In this document: piece by piece, positions 47,367 to 57,987 of the stretch
Layout of the letters: every line of letters begins with the position of its first letter
How positions within the stretch are numbered: position 1 is the stretch's first letter
Source: Chytridium lagenaria
Lineage: Eukaryota; Chytridiomycota; Chytridiomycetes; Chytridiales; Chytridiaceae
Assembly: GCA_025449115.1 (NCBI GenBank)
Contig: JAHLKC010000025.1
Span: 293,501 to 357,500, forward strand
Length of the DNA: 64,000 nucleotides
Direction of reading: 5' to 3'
Translations under genes and position numbers: made by a program
The notes under the pieces: model-generated
The model's database searches: none
What the model saw: the letters and a program-made list of their open reading frames with translations, nothing else
Told to the model about the DNA's origin: nothing

Positions 47367-49048
47367 TTATTTTTCTCGGGCCATAACATTTAATGATGGG
47401 ATATCCAATTTCCCTGCAATTGATGCGAAAATCATGGCCATTAACTGATCTTGCTTATCTCGACGCGCCTCATCGTTTAACCGACGCTCTTCAGCCCTTT
47501 GATCTGCTTCATCCCTTCGCCTCTGCTCCTCAAGACGGCGTTCCTCCGCTCTTTCATCAGCCTGCAACCTTAGCATCTCGACTTCTATGCGTTTTAACTC
47601 CAGTTCGTGAAACCTAAGGGCCTTCTCTTCCTTCCGTTCCTGTTCTTGCTCCTCCTTCATCTTAATGAGTCTTGAAAAAAAAAAAAGTTATTTTATGCAA
47701 TAAATCCTAAGCTTAACTCACTCAGTAATAGCACTCGTGGAATCAACAACTGAGGTAACTGCTGAGGATATTCGCGAACGTTTTTGAGCCTTCTGAGATT
47801 TGTAGTCCGATGCCTCTTTGGATATGGGGTTATTCGGTCGTATGCCTTGCGCCCCCAGTCTAGTTGCCACAGAAAACGTTGGCGAGGAGAGAATCTTCTT
47901 ATTGCTGTCGTCCAACTTTCTCTTCATCGTTCGGTTCTCTCCCCTCACTGGCGTTTGATGATCATTATTCAGAGGTATATTCACGTCGCGAATGTTTGGG
48001 GTCCCAGGCCGACCGCTTTTCTTCCCGGCCAAATCCATGTTTTCCTTTTGGCTTTCGATCCTTCCCGCCAACCCATTTTCGTCAAAGTCTACATCCTGCT
48101 CCAAGCCTACTTCATCCACCGCATCCCAATCTTCATCATCCACGTCTTCCCCCAACAATAAACCGTCATGCGGCGCGGCGTTCTCAAAAACATCTTCATC
48201 TTCCTCTTGTTCGGACTCATTGTCGTCGGGTGGCCCGTCTCCGCCACTAACTCTTTCTTGAATTTGTCGGTTGATTCGCTTGCACCATCGAACGTTTGCG
48301 GGACAATCGGGATCCCCTGTTGGCTTTCGTACAGAGTGAAGTGAATCGAAGTGGCTCTTGATCAACTCCGCACTGCGATGATCCTCGATTGGGAGGCCGT
48401 CATTGAATTCAGCTGCAACCTCGTTCCATTCACGTTCTGAGACAGGAAGCATGTTTTCAATAATTGGCAGTAATCCTAAACATGGTTAACATTAAAGTCT
48501 TTGTATTTAGTTAACTTACTTCCTTCCTCATCTTCAGTAAGTGGTGCTGGTCCTCCTCCCGTCACAATACCAGCATCTTTCTCCAGAATCTTCGAAACTT
48601 CGTTGGCTTCATCCCTCAGTTCCTGTGTGATGTTCGCCGTAAGCTTGCGGGTAGTGTTCCTGATGGACATGAACCGATTTCGTAAAGCGTCCCATTCGCG
48701 TTGACGATCGCTGCTGTGACGACGGTTGAAGACAGAAGCCACTTTCATCCACCCCATTTGGCCCTTCGGCAACTCGTTCTTAACTATTTGTATCAACTCT
48801 AATAGAATGTAAAACATTTCAGCTTATGGCTTTAAATGAGAAGTACTAGAGGACATCTTACCTTTGCTTTCGGCTAAAGAAAAGTTGGCTCCCTTTGCCT
48901 TGGAAGTCTTAATTGAAGGATCCTTGGCTACCTTCAGGGGAGCCACCGCCCTCTTTTTCTGCTTTGTAGATGCAGCAGCGGCACTAGTAATGATGGGGGA
49001 GTTAACCCCTGATGGTGATGGGACGTCCTGAGTTGGAGTGCTGGACAT
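47367..49048 (-). CDS. Harbinger Myb/SANT-like DNA-binding partner protein
   Basis: Minus strand, ATG 49048-49046 ('MSSTPTQDVPSPSG'). Exons 49048-48862, about 48798-48520, 48475-47722 and 47670-47367, all GT-AG, stop TAA 47369-47367. A basic Ser/Lys-rich N-terminus is followed by two trihelix/SANT-like repeats: 'LPKGQMGWMKVASVFNRRH' with 'WDALRNRFMSI', and 'LPVSEREWNEVAAEFNDG' with a later 'ELIKSHFDSL'. Then come an acidic stretch, a basic nuclear-localisation-like region, and a C-terminal coiled coil rich in Glu/Arg/Gln ('EERRLEEQRRRDEADQRAEE'). In Harbinger elements this protein binds DNA and brings the nuclease to the ends (established for the family). The gene converges on the nuclease gene with a 70-bp gap. 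Confidence 0.85.
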
Positions 49049-49186
49049 GGTCGAAGGTTTGACAAAGTTTGCAACAATCGTGTTTTTACAAACGTTTGCA
49101 AACGAAACGGTTGCCGAGACGATTTTTTCGTCTCGGCAATGTTTGCAACATCGTTTGCAAACAAATTTAGCAACCCCAAAATTTCT

Positions 49187-49212
49187 CAAAATTGGGGTTT
49201 TGGAAGCGTTCC
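49187..49212 (-). repeat. Harbinger right terminal inverted repeat
   Basis: 26 bp, perfect inverse of 45896-45921. ACT follows at 49213-49215. Confidence 0.93.
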
Positions 49213-49215
49213 ACT

Positions 49216-50284
49216 GCACGGGGCGCTCAAAGTCACTTTGGGAGGCCATTGGTACTGACGGACGCTCCAAATGTACCACCATGCAGAAGTCAGCGTCACA
49301 CACAGACATTCCCTGCCCTGGCAGGTTAACGGCAGCCAAACTCTGGATGCACTGTATTGGGAAGCCGAACACCGCAGTCCCCCCCAACTCACCCGTACTA
49401 TGGCGTCAATGTTCTCATCCGCCCCCCAGAAACGCCCTCCAACCAGCAAGATTAACCTCGAAACTGCTGAACATGAAATAACTTCTCTTCTTGTCGAGTT
49501 TTATCAAACAGAAGACGAACTTGTCCCTCGGAAACTCGTCAAGGCCATCCTGGAGAAGCACATCATATTTACCAAGGGCCAAAAAGAATATATTCAAATT
49601 CTTAAACGTAGCTACAACCACATAGCTCAAGACTTGGTACAGATGCGCATGGCTCATGGCGCCATGCAAACCGCCGAAAAACCCATTGGAACCGGTAACG
49701 CTACACGTGCACCGCCCCTTGGCACCAATCGCCAACCCACCAACAAAAGCACCCCTGCCGCCAAGGCCATAGAGGCTATTGGGAAACTTGCTGAAGCGGA
49801 CCGACCAGAGGCTTACCACAAAATGTTAACCACCGGTCGTAACCCAATCACCAATTCCTACCTCGGCCGAAAGGTCGCGGCGGCCATAAGAGCCCCTATT
49901 GCCATTGACACCATTGAGGATATCCAGAATGAATACTTGCGCACACGCGTGGAAACCCTCACCGAGCTTCGGGTCGAGAATCTTAAACCCTCCACGCTCA
50001 CCGAACTCAAAAACACTCTTGCCGGTGCAGCTGAAATCCCCCGTTCGGCCTTTGGATCTATCATCCGTCACGGGAAAGAAACTCAGTTCTTCATACGTAA
50101 ACACGGAGATATGGGAAAAACTGAACACTTACCTCTCAAATGCAGCAAAGACCTCCCCATTAGAGTCATCACTACAAACAGTTTACCCCCCCACCAGACG
50201 TCACACCCCAGAGGCATCTCACTGACATTATTGCCAGATTCGCTAAAGAAGCCGCGCAATCACCGGATATGGCTACTACCATAA
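49216..50284 (+). pseudogene. LINE ORF1, part 2
   Basis: Directly after the Harbinger element the ORF1 frame resumes ('GRSKSLWEAIGTDGRSKCTT') and runs to TAA at 49479-49481. An overlapping frame opens at ATG 49400 ('MASMFSSAPQKRPPTSKIN') and continues for 294 residues to 50284 through helical, charged sequence ('ITSLLVEFYQTEDELVPRKL', 'RTRVETLTELRVENLKPS'). A run of eight C near 49378 lies just before the overlap, so the two may be one ORF1 split by a homopolymer indel. Otherwise they are separate small ORFs. Function inferred as RNA-binding/chaperone. Confidence 0.55.
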
Positions 50285-50403
50285 AACTTTTAATACTCCC
50301 AACCCTGAAGCGCGCAAGAATTCCGCGACACCTGACACCCTCCTCACCCCACTACCCTACAGCCGATGATTAACCAGGGCAGAAAGGCCCCGACCCGAAA
50401 GAA

Positions 50404-51150
50404 TGAACCCTGATCGCTTCAACATCAGAGTTTCTTCTCTTAACGTTGGGGGTCTAGCAACCTCCGTACACGAAGTTCGTGAATTGCTAACAAAAAATCC
50501 CTAGATTTCATCACATGCAAGAGACAATGCTTAACCCTGGCCAAAATCTCTACCCCCACCAAGAACTTCTCATTATTGACCACCGAATCCCTCACGCCCT
50601 GGCCGACCACAAAAGAAGCGGTTCGCCGTAATGCGTAATCCGTATACACCACCACACCCGAAGACTTTGAATGCTCGAGGCTGACCACGGGGATTCCTCT
50701 GGTTTCGTTCCGCGACGTTGTAAATGTCGGCATTTCTATTGTCCCAACGATACAAATTGCACGAGCTCGCGTGCCTACTCTCCACCAACAAATACGCCGA
50801 TCCCGCTCGATTCCAGGCCCGTCCTGCTGATGGGAGACCTTAACACTCGATTTGGCCCCATGTTTGGGACACCGCCAGATCTCCGGTATGGCGTCGCTCC
50901 GCCGTCACCCAAACACTTAATGCAACGGCCTAACCTTCCTGAAACACGAACCGCACCGCAGCAAGTTCACCTACATTCAAAATCAAAACAAATCAGTATT
51001 GATTACATCGCTATATCTGAAGACCTCACCGAACATAGCAGTAGGCTCTTCGTTGATCAGGAAGCCTGGTCGGCGTACTCCATCGCACTATCTGGGCAGA
51101 TATCAGCTTACCACTTCCCAACAACATCATTCAACAACCCCGAAATATTC
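50404..51150 (+). pseudogene. LINE ORF2 endonuclease domain (apurinic type, broken)
   Basis: ATG 50404 opens 'RFNIRVSSLNVGGLATSVHE', the first strand of the exonuclease-endonuclease-phosphatase fold (N.GG/NVGGL). A stop at about 50502 and several frame changes follow. Later landmarks are 'VLLMGDLNTRFGPMFG' (GD.N, about 50820) and 'SIDYIAISEDLTEHSS' (the IDYI motif, about 50997). This domain nicks the target DNA. Multiple breaks make it inactive as sequenced. Confidence 0.75.
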
Positions 51151-51689
51151 ACCTATAGACTTGAAAAACTGAAAAATCCCCACAACCAAAGCAGCCTTCC
51201 ATGCTAGAGCCACTGAAATATCAGCAGAAGTCCAAGAAGAAATCATGCAGCCTCGAAGATGTCCTCTCAGCTGTGGCAGAGGGCGCGCAACAATCGGATG
51301 ATACCTGCGTACGACAGCTCGACACCACCCTCGATATAATCCGCGCAGCCATTGACGGGCTAGCACTCGAAATACTAGGTACAAAACCTATAAAGAAATT
51401 CAAGTCAGCTAAATGTTCAACTTGGGACCGGAGGTCAAATACTCACTGAAGAGCGGCGTCTACAGGTCCGTCTTGACGCCACAGTATACGGCACACGCAG
51501 TTATTCACGCAAACTCGAAAGAACTTGCAAAGGCTAAAAAGCGGTTAAAAAGTTAACCAAAAGAAACAACGAGAGGGGTACGAAAACTGGACAGAATCGC
51601 TTCACACCTTACCAACCGCAGTAGCCACAAAATTCCTTGCTGGTACACTCCGCCGTCGAGACCGCCGACAATGTGCGTCACAACTCCGC

Positions 51690-53873
51690 GGTCACGAGGA
51701 TACTCTGGAAGCGGTCAAGAACCACTTCCAGATGGTATCTGCTGATCCCGACCCCAACACACCGAAAAAACCCCCAGACCTCCTAATCATCCCTACGGTC
51801 CGACCACCGCAAACCATCTTCCATACTCTTGAAGAAGTCCGTAGTGCTATCAAGCACACACCTATCGGTAAAGCGCCTGGAAGTGATGGTATTAAAGCCG
51901 AACTCATCAAACCGATAGAAGACATCGCGGCCAGCTGGCTCCTTATCCTCTTCAATGCTATCGCAAAAACGTCCGTAACCCCTACGGGCTGGGGGGAAAT
52001 CAACACTCACCCAGTGTGGAAAGTGGGAAAAGGCCAACCGCATGAGGTTGATAAACACCGACCGATTTCACTATCACAAGTGATTAGGAAGATTTGAACG
52101 GCTACTCAAACCATATCTTAATCAGCCTCCCAACGGAGAAGGCCTACATGCCGCCCAAGGAGGGTTTCGAGCTGGAAGAGGAACGGCAGATCAAGCCGCG
52201 GTCCTTCAATCTCTCATAGCGAAATCAAGAAGTGCTGGAGGTCGTCATTGGCTGTGCTTCTTGGATATTAAGGCGGCATATGACTCAGTTGATCGGAAAC
52301 TCCTTTGGGAAGAGCTTCAACGGCGCGGTTACTCCCCATCACTAATCCGAATACTTCAAAGCCTCTTCGATCGATGCCTCGCCAAGGTTGTCATCAACGG
52401 CAGGAAAAGCGCGGCATACTGGCTTGCGCGGGGCCTGATCCAAGGATCTGTCCTTAGTCCAATACTCTATGCGATATTCATCGATCGCATGATTCGAGAC
52501 TTCATAGCAATTTTTGGGGAACACACCGTCATCTACGCCGATGACATAGCCATCATCGCCTCCTCCGCTGAAGAACTAACAGAAATGCTTAGATTTTGGA
52601 GGAATACAGTCACAACCTACATTTTCGCTTTGCACCCGACAAAACTGAAGTCATACCTCCTGAGGACGCCACTGATGCCGAGAAGACTCGGTTAAAACTT
52701 TATGACCAGGCCTTGAAAATGACGGAATTCTTTAAATACCTCGGATTCATCTTCAGTACGCACGGATTTGAGATGTTTGAGCAAGCTCAAATGCGCCTGA
52801 AAAAAGCCAATATGAAGTTAGCAGAACTCAAAAGACTGGGGTTCAACGGAAGAGGATTCTCGGGACGTACCGCACTCTGGATCTACAAAGTATTCCTCAG
52901 ACCCATCCTCGAATATGGGTTCCAACTCGTCATCTACGACACAGACTCTATTAAAATACTCGAAAACTTCCAATACACAGCACTAAAGACGGGAATGGGA
53001 GCACACGGAAGCACATCACAACGAGCATTACGCAGACTTACCAATCTTCCACTCCTTACCACCCGGAATCATATTCTTTCCACGAAGACTCGTGCAAGAT
53101 GGAAGGACCGCAAGGACGATCCCTCCTTCCTATCATCACGTATCTTCACCTTGGAAGAAGATATTGACGATCATCACCCCGTAGAAGTCACCCGACTCTG
53201 GCATGATATTGAGAATCGACTCGCGGAGGCTCCTGATGCATTTGATGGGCTTACTGATGCTCTCACACTTCCCCTCCCAGCCACTGAAGATAGGGAAGCC
53301 TCCCCAAGTCTACTTGAGACATACCTCCTTCAAGAAGCCCACCGCGACCACATCAAACCTCCTCGCCAACAGCTCAGTCTTGCATTCACCCTAAGAGACC
53401 AACCATCTGCTATCCTTACTGCTCGGCTCCCCATCATCACCAGGACAACACGGCGCCGGCTACTCCTTTGGCGACTTGGCGGCATCCCTCCTCACCCCCA
53501 CAAAGACTGCAAGCGCTGCCACCAGAACTGGGGTATCGCATCAGCTCTCAACCGAGCCCACGCCAACGAGTGCTCAGGAGCGTATCTCTGGATCCCCGAC
53601 ATAGTGGATACAGCCCACCCAGATGGATGGATCCCAAATCAACATGAAGGGATCGTTGACATCGATCACCTCGTTGACATTCTTGACGCAATACACATCC
53701 ACCCCCCCCGCCCCACCGATAATAATGAAGCTGCTCTGGAGGCGTGGCGATTAGCTTGCAACCGTATTGATCAACGTACCTCACCACTCTGGAAACTCGC
53801 AACCAAAGCCATGAACGATGTGTGCAGCAAACTGCTCCACTGGCCCCGCTCAGGGGATGATGATGCAGTTTAA
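51690..53873 (+). pseudogene. LINE ORF2 reverse transcriptase and C-terminal zinc cluster (frameshifted)
   Basis: Reverse transcriptase blocks in order: 'GKAPGSDGIKAELIKPI' (51867), 'HRPISLSQVIRKI' (52057), 'FLDIKAAYDSVDRKLLWEEL' (52258), 'ARGLIQGSVLSPILYAIF' (52426) and 'VIYADDIAIIA' with the YADD active site (52528). Shifts occur near 52095 and 52625. The thumb and tail are then open for about 420 residues to TAA 53871-53873. The tail has 'CKRCHQNWGIASALNRAHA' and a further Cys (about 53508-53576), the CCHC-like cluster common at LINE C-termini. This is the polymerase for target-primed reverse transcription. Confidence 0.85.
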
Positions 53874-54334
53874 AAAGTTAATTGTCAAATTTATTTTGTT
53901 TTCGTCCCCTCCTTGCTACCCCTCATAACATGTCCCTCCACGCTGTACTTCTTTCTTTAACTTCTCTCTTTTCTTGTTCACTGGATTGGTGGGGCTCCCT
54001 GGATACAGAAGGGGATTACTACATGTGGCTCTGGCCGTCCCGCTCATACTCCTTTCCCGTAGCGTTTTGGACCCATCCCGATAGTTTATCCTTTCTCTCT
54101 TCTCCCTGTCAAATGGCCCTCTCCCCCAACTTCTCTCCTCATGTCTACCACCTTTTTCACAGCACTTTCACTTACTGGTTTTGAAAGATGTTTTACGAGT
54201 GCCATGCTTGTTATGGGCTTATCTGGCTGGGTCTGTTTGGGTTTTTTGGTCGGCTCCCAAATCTTGTATCTGAGTTCTTACCTTTTACCCCCCAAATAGA
54301 TACTATATAAAAACAAAAAAAAAAAAAAAAAAAA

Positions 54335-54348
54335 ATTTCCCCGATGAA
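54335..54348 (+). repeat. target-site duplication of the LINE (right)
   Basis: ATTTCCCCGATGAA following the A-tail, identical to 45351-45364. It carries only the first eight bases of the tRNA gene; the complete tRNA is at the left end of the LINE. Confidence 0.88.
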
Positions 54349-54532
54349 AATTTGTGACGAAAAATCCGTACTCTGGGGATCTGCGTTGTATTACCGACAT
54401 TTCTCTTCCTGTACGACCGACATTTCTCCACAAGGGGGTAGCCAGCGTGGACGGTGTCCCCGCTGCAGAGAATATACAAGACGCCCCCCCTCTTGTATGA
54501 TGGTGATAGTACTTAGCAACAGAATATTATAT

Positions 54533-57366
54533 TTATTTTTTACATTCTTTTAACATTGCATCATAAAATTTCTTTACAGATGATGGGAAGAATCGCCAGA
54601 TTTCCGTCCTTGTCTTCTCTGCCACAGCCTCTATTCTTGCAATCTCCGCAACAACATCTGCGGAGGGGTGAAGCTCAACGACTTCCCTGGGTATGGTGTC
54701 GTCCATGAAAACAATTGATGAGAAGTCTCTCGCACGTGACAGGACGGTGTAGACTTCGTTGAAGGAGAGCTTACGCTTTTTGGCCATTGTCAGTGTGGTG
54801 ACAAGTCGGTCCATCGTTTGGCCTTGTCCGCGATATATTGTGAAAGCGTCAGCAGGGACCAGGCAGAATTGACTACGGTTGAGGGTTAGAGAATGGTGGC
54901 TTGCCGGAGCGATCAGCGTAGTTCATCTTGATGGGTCGTTGGAGAGGGGTGAGGGTTATGGTTCGATTCGTTTTATCCATGGAGCCCGGCCATGGACAAT
55001 GCACGTTGTGGAGGGGTGAGTCAAGCCGGACCTTGACCCACGCTGGAAGCTTGTCTGAAAAATATTTCCGGGTGTGCCTATAGTGATGGTGAGATGTAAT
55101 TATTTTTTGTGCTCACCTTGTGGTGGATTGTAATTTGATGGGTAGGCAATTTTGACAAGGGTACATCGTGTAGCTTGCTAATGTTGAGCTCGGGACCGAG
55201 GTTGCTTGTGATGATGTACTGATGTCCCTGTAAGAGAGGGAGTAAAGTTGGGAGGTCGTTGGTTTCCGTGTCAGAGAGATCACGATTTTGATATTGCATG
55301 TTCGCAATGGTGGTGGGGGAAATGGTTGCTGCGTGGTCATTAGCAATAATCCAGTGGACGGGGTTTGAGGTTGATGCCTTGGCTTGGACAGCACGTGTGT
55401 TGAAATTGATCCGGATCGCATTGTAGGGAATAATGAACGGAGCCTTCTGCCAGTCAGGCTCGGAGAGGATAGTTGGTTGGTGTTGGAGGCATCGAGCATT
55501 TAGTTTGGCTAAATCGGTTTTTGTTACAATCCCTCGTCGGAAGTTTGATAAAAACGCAGCGTATTCTGGTGAGCAACGGTAGTTCCTACGGAGAACGGCT
55601 GCGAACGGGATGGTTCTCCATGTTGTCAATCCTTGCGTTGTTGGAGTTTGCCGTGGGTTCGTGAGGTTAGCGTTGATTGTGTTTGCTGACGTAATGTTTG
55701 CTTGATGGTACAGAGGATACTGCTGGATGGGCTTTAGCTGCATAAAATCTCCCGTGAACATGACGTCTAGGCCGGCAAAGGGAAGATCATGATCATCTGG
55801 AGGTATCATGGTTCGATTTTCTCGGGTTTGTTCATCCATCTTATAAAGGAACGACGGCGATATCATTCCAATTTCGTCCACAATCATGGTTGTTAGCGTT
55901 GACCATAGGCGTTCTCGGTTGAGTGTCTCTAACCCATTTTTCAACGACGCCCGTCGCTTTGTCCCAGTCCATTCGTATAAGTGGTGAAGCGTTTCTCCGT
56001 TGATATTTGCAGCAGCTGAACCTGTGTAAGCGGCACGCTCCAGAGTCGCCTCAGCATGGAGATTTTGGTGAAGTTCAGTCAAGGCGTTGACGACGTGCGA
56101 TTTTCCTGTTCCTCCTGATCCTAGCACTACCATTGTGATTGGGTTTAATGGTAGTCCTTGTAGTCGACCTTGAAGTTGCGCACTGAAGACTATGAAAGGG
56201 AGGATCTGGTCACAGCCAAGACGGTTCTTCTGGATGATTGATTGCATCAGTGAGTAATCTATAGCCCACAGGTTCTCCAGGTGGATACGCTCAATGGATG
56301 GTGGAGCTGACGTGGGTGGAAAGATTTTCTCGTAGTATTTCCGATGCTCTTCTGTTCTTAAAAAGACGTCCATGGCGTCATCAACTCGTCTTTGCTTGTA
56401 CGCTTGTCTATTTTCCTTAAGAAACGTATCAACAGCATGAGGGTAATTTGCGAATTGATCTGTGAAGATGAAGGAAGGTAGTTGTTGCTCAGGACGGAAG
56501 GATTGAAAGCGACCGGCGGTTTGGATGTTGTTCAGGAGACGTGATTGAGTATCGTCAAGATCGGGAATGAGGCTGTGGAAGGATTTGTCTACGATTTCGG
56601 GTTCATCTGGTGGATATTTTTCGTCAAGCTTGTCGTCATCATCCTCGTCATCCAGAACATCCATGCGTAACCCGCCAAAGTTTGGAAGCTGCCTCGAAGG
56701 TTCCAGATTGTACCGACCGGCTCTATAGTCTGTTAACCCTTTTCGTGCTTGACTAATAATCTCAATATTTTTGAGGTATCTTCCTAAAAAGCCATCCACC
56801 GTTCTAGCGTGTTGATCTTCCTCATACGCTTGACTGAGGTGTGTGATAATATCTGTAGCACGACTGAGAAAGCTTTCACCATCGGAAAGAATGTCCTCCC
56901 GATCTCGCCAAGGTTGGAAGAAAGTGCAGACAAGTTTGCAAAACTCAGGTAGGAGCTCCGGTGTGTCCATCGTAATATCGTGAGGTGGTATGTATGGATC
57001 CATGAAAATTGGAATCCGCACAATTGTGTTGTGAAGAACATTCACATCATCATGCCTTCCGACGAACTCAAGGATAGACATTTGTTCACACTCCAGGGGA
57101 CGGTTTTGGTAATCAAGAAGCTCGTTCGAGTTGTTGCTGACGTAACACCAGTTCTGGGCCTTTGGGTGGTCGGTGGATACCTCCGTTTCTTCATACTGAT
57201 CAGGAAATAGGGACGCAACGTAGCTGGTAAAGATGCGATGATGAACAGCATGATATGGTGTTGAAACATAAAAGTGAGGACGGCGCCGCAGATGAAACGC
57301 AATAGTAGCAGAGGATATTTGTTGGCGCGCGGTGGTGCCATAGAACGCGGTTTGGAGAAGCTTATG
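54533..57366 (-). pseudogene. Helitron helicase (PIF1-like), N-terminus removed by copia insertion
   Basis: Minus strand. The frame can be read directly from the copia LTR edge at 57366 ('LLQTAFYGTTARQQISSATI', 'DYQNRPLECEQMSILEFV') into a 667-residue open stretch (57081-55078). Walker A 'GSGGTGKSHVVNAL' (about 56115), Walker B 'IVDEIGMIS' (55890), 'FTGDFMQLKPI' (55757) and 'VLRRNYRCSPEY' (55600). After an intron or shift near 55115-55080 and another near 54830 comes 'NEVYTVLSRARDFSSIVFMD' (the last helicase motif), stop about 54533. The segment before Walker A matches the linker between the Rep and helicase parts of Helitron proteins. The HUH nuclease part is absent from the window. The element cannot move by itself. 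Confidence 0.82.
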
Positions 57367-57955
57367 TGTCAGAGTGGGAACGTTAGTGTAAGTGAGGAGA
57401 GGAATAAAATAGTAGTGAAAATCTTGGATTGAACAAGAAGATCACCTGGCCGTTTTTATAGGCAACAGTGTGCTGTTTGTGCTTAAACAGGAAGTCTCGT
57501 TGAAAGGGGGAACTGTGCAAGTTCTTTCCTTCTAAGGTTATTTTATCTCCTTCGCGTTGAAGGGAATATCACCCTTTAAGTGACAAATTAATTTACGGTC
57601 AAAATAATGTTTGTGTAACCAGAAATTTCTGATTTTTGCTAAGTTCTTTTAACTATGATATTCATGCAGATAATATGATTTCCTCACTTACACTAACATA
57701 CCCTTGCAAAACTACAACCCTTAGTTCGGTGGATATCACCGAGGTTGATGATTATTTTGCAACGATAGTTAGTGTAAGTTGGGCCCAAATCATAATATGT
57801 GATGTAGTTAAGTAGCAGAGATGATTAGCGTGTCTTTAGAAAACTTACGCCAAATGGCGTGAAAATTTTCATCTAACCAAATCAATAAACATTTAAACAT
57901 GACGACTTAAGTAAAGCAGTTTATTAAATTGGTTGCGTATGAACAGGATTTAACA
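57367..57955 (-). repeat. 3' LTR of copia copy 2
   Basis: 589 bp, TGTCAGAG...GGATTTAACA on the plus strand (reverse complement TGTTAAATCC...CTCTGACA). It is nearly identical to both LTRs of copy 1, with the same internal 92-bp palindrome (about 57682-57776). The polypurine tract lies at about 57956-57964. Confidence 0.93.
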
Positions 57956-57987
57956 CTCCCCCGCAATTTAAGAAAACTGCGGCTCTA

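Larger units (their letters stand above)
45896..49212 (+). mobile_element. PIF/Harbinger DNA transposon with both genes
   Basis: 3317 bp. Perfect 26-bp terminal inverted repeats at 45896-45921 and 49187-49212 (start GGAACGCTTCCAAAACCCC). A 3-bp target duplication ACT lies on each side (45893-45895 and 49213-49215). Subterminal TTTGCAACATCGTTTGCAA-like words occur near both ends (about 45954 and 49140). It carries a DDE nuclease gene on the plus strand and a Myb/SANT-like gene on the minus strand, the standard two-gene layout of the superfamily. Three-base target duplications are also standard, although TWA is more usual than ACT. Confidence 0.93.
45365..54334 (+). mobile_element. non-LTR retrotransposon (LINE) inserted at the tRNA-Ala 5' end, interrupted by a Harbinger element
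   Basis: Bounded by a perfect 14-bp duplication and ending in an A-rich tail (about 54309-54334). Without the nested DNA transposon (45896-49212 plus one 3-bp repeat) the element is about 5.65 kb. It has two open regions: ORF1 (45377 to about 50284) and ORF2 with apurinic-type endonuclease, reverse transcriptase (YADD) and a C-terminal CCHC-like cluster. The 5' leader is only 12 nt, so it may be full length or slightly truncated. The clade is not resolved. Frameshifts in both ORFs. Confidence 0.88.
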
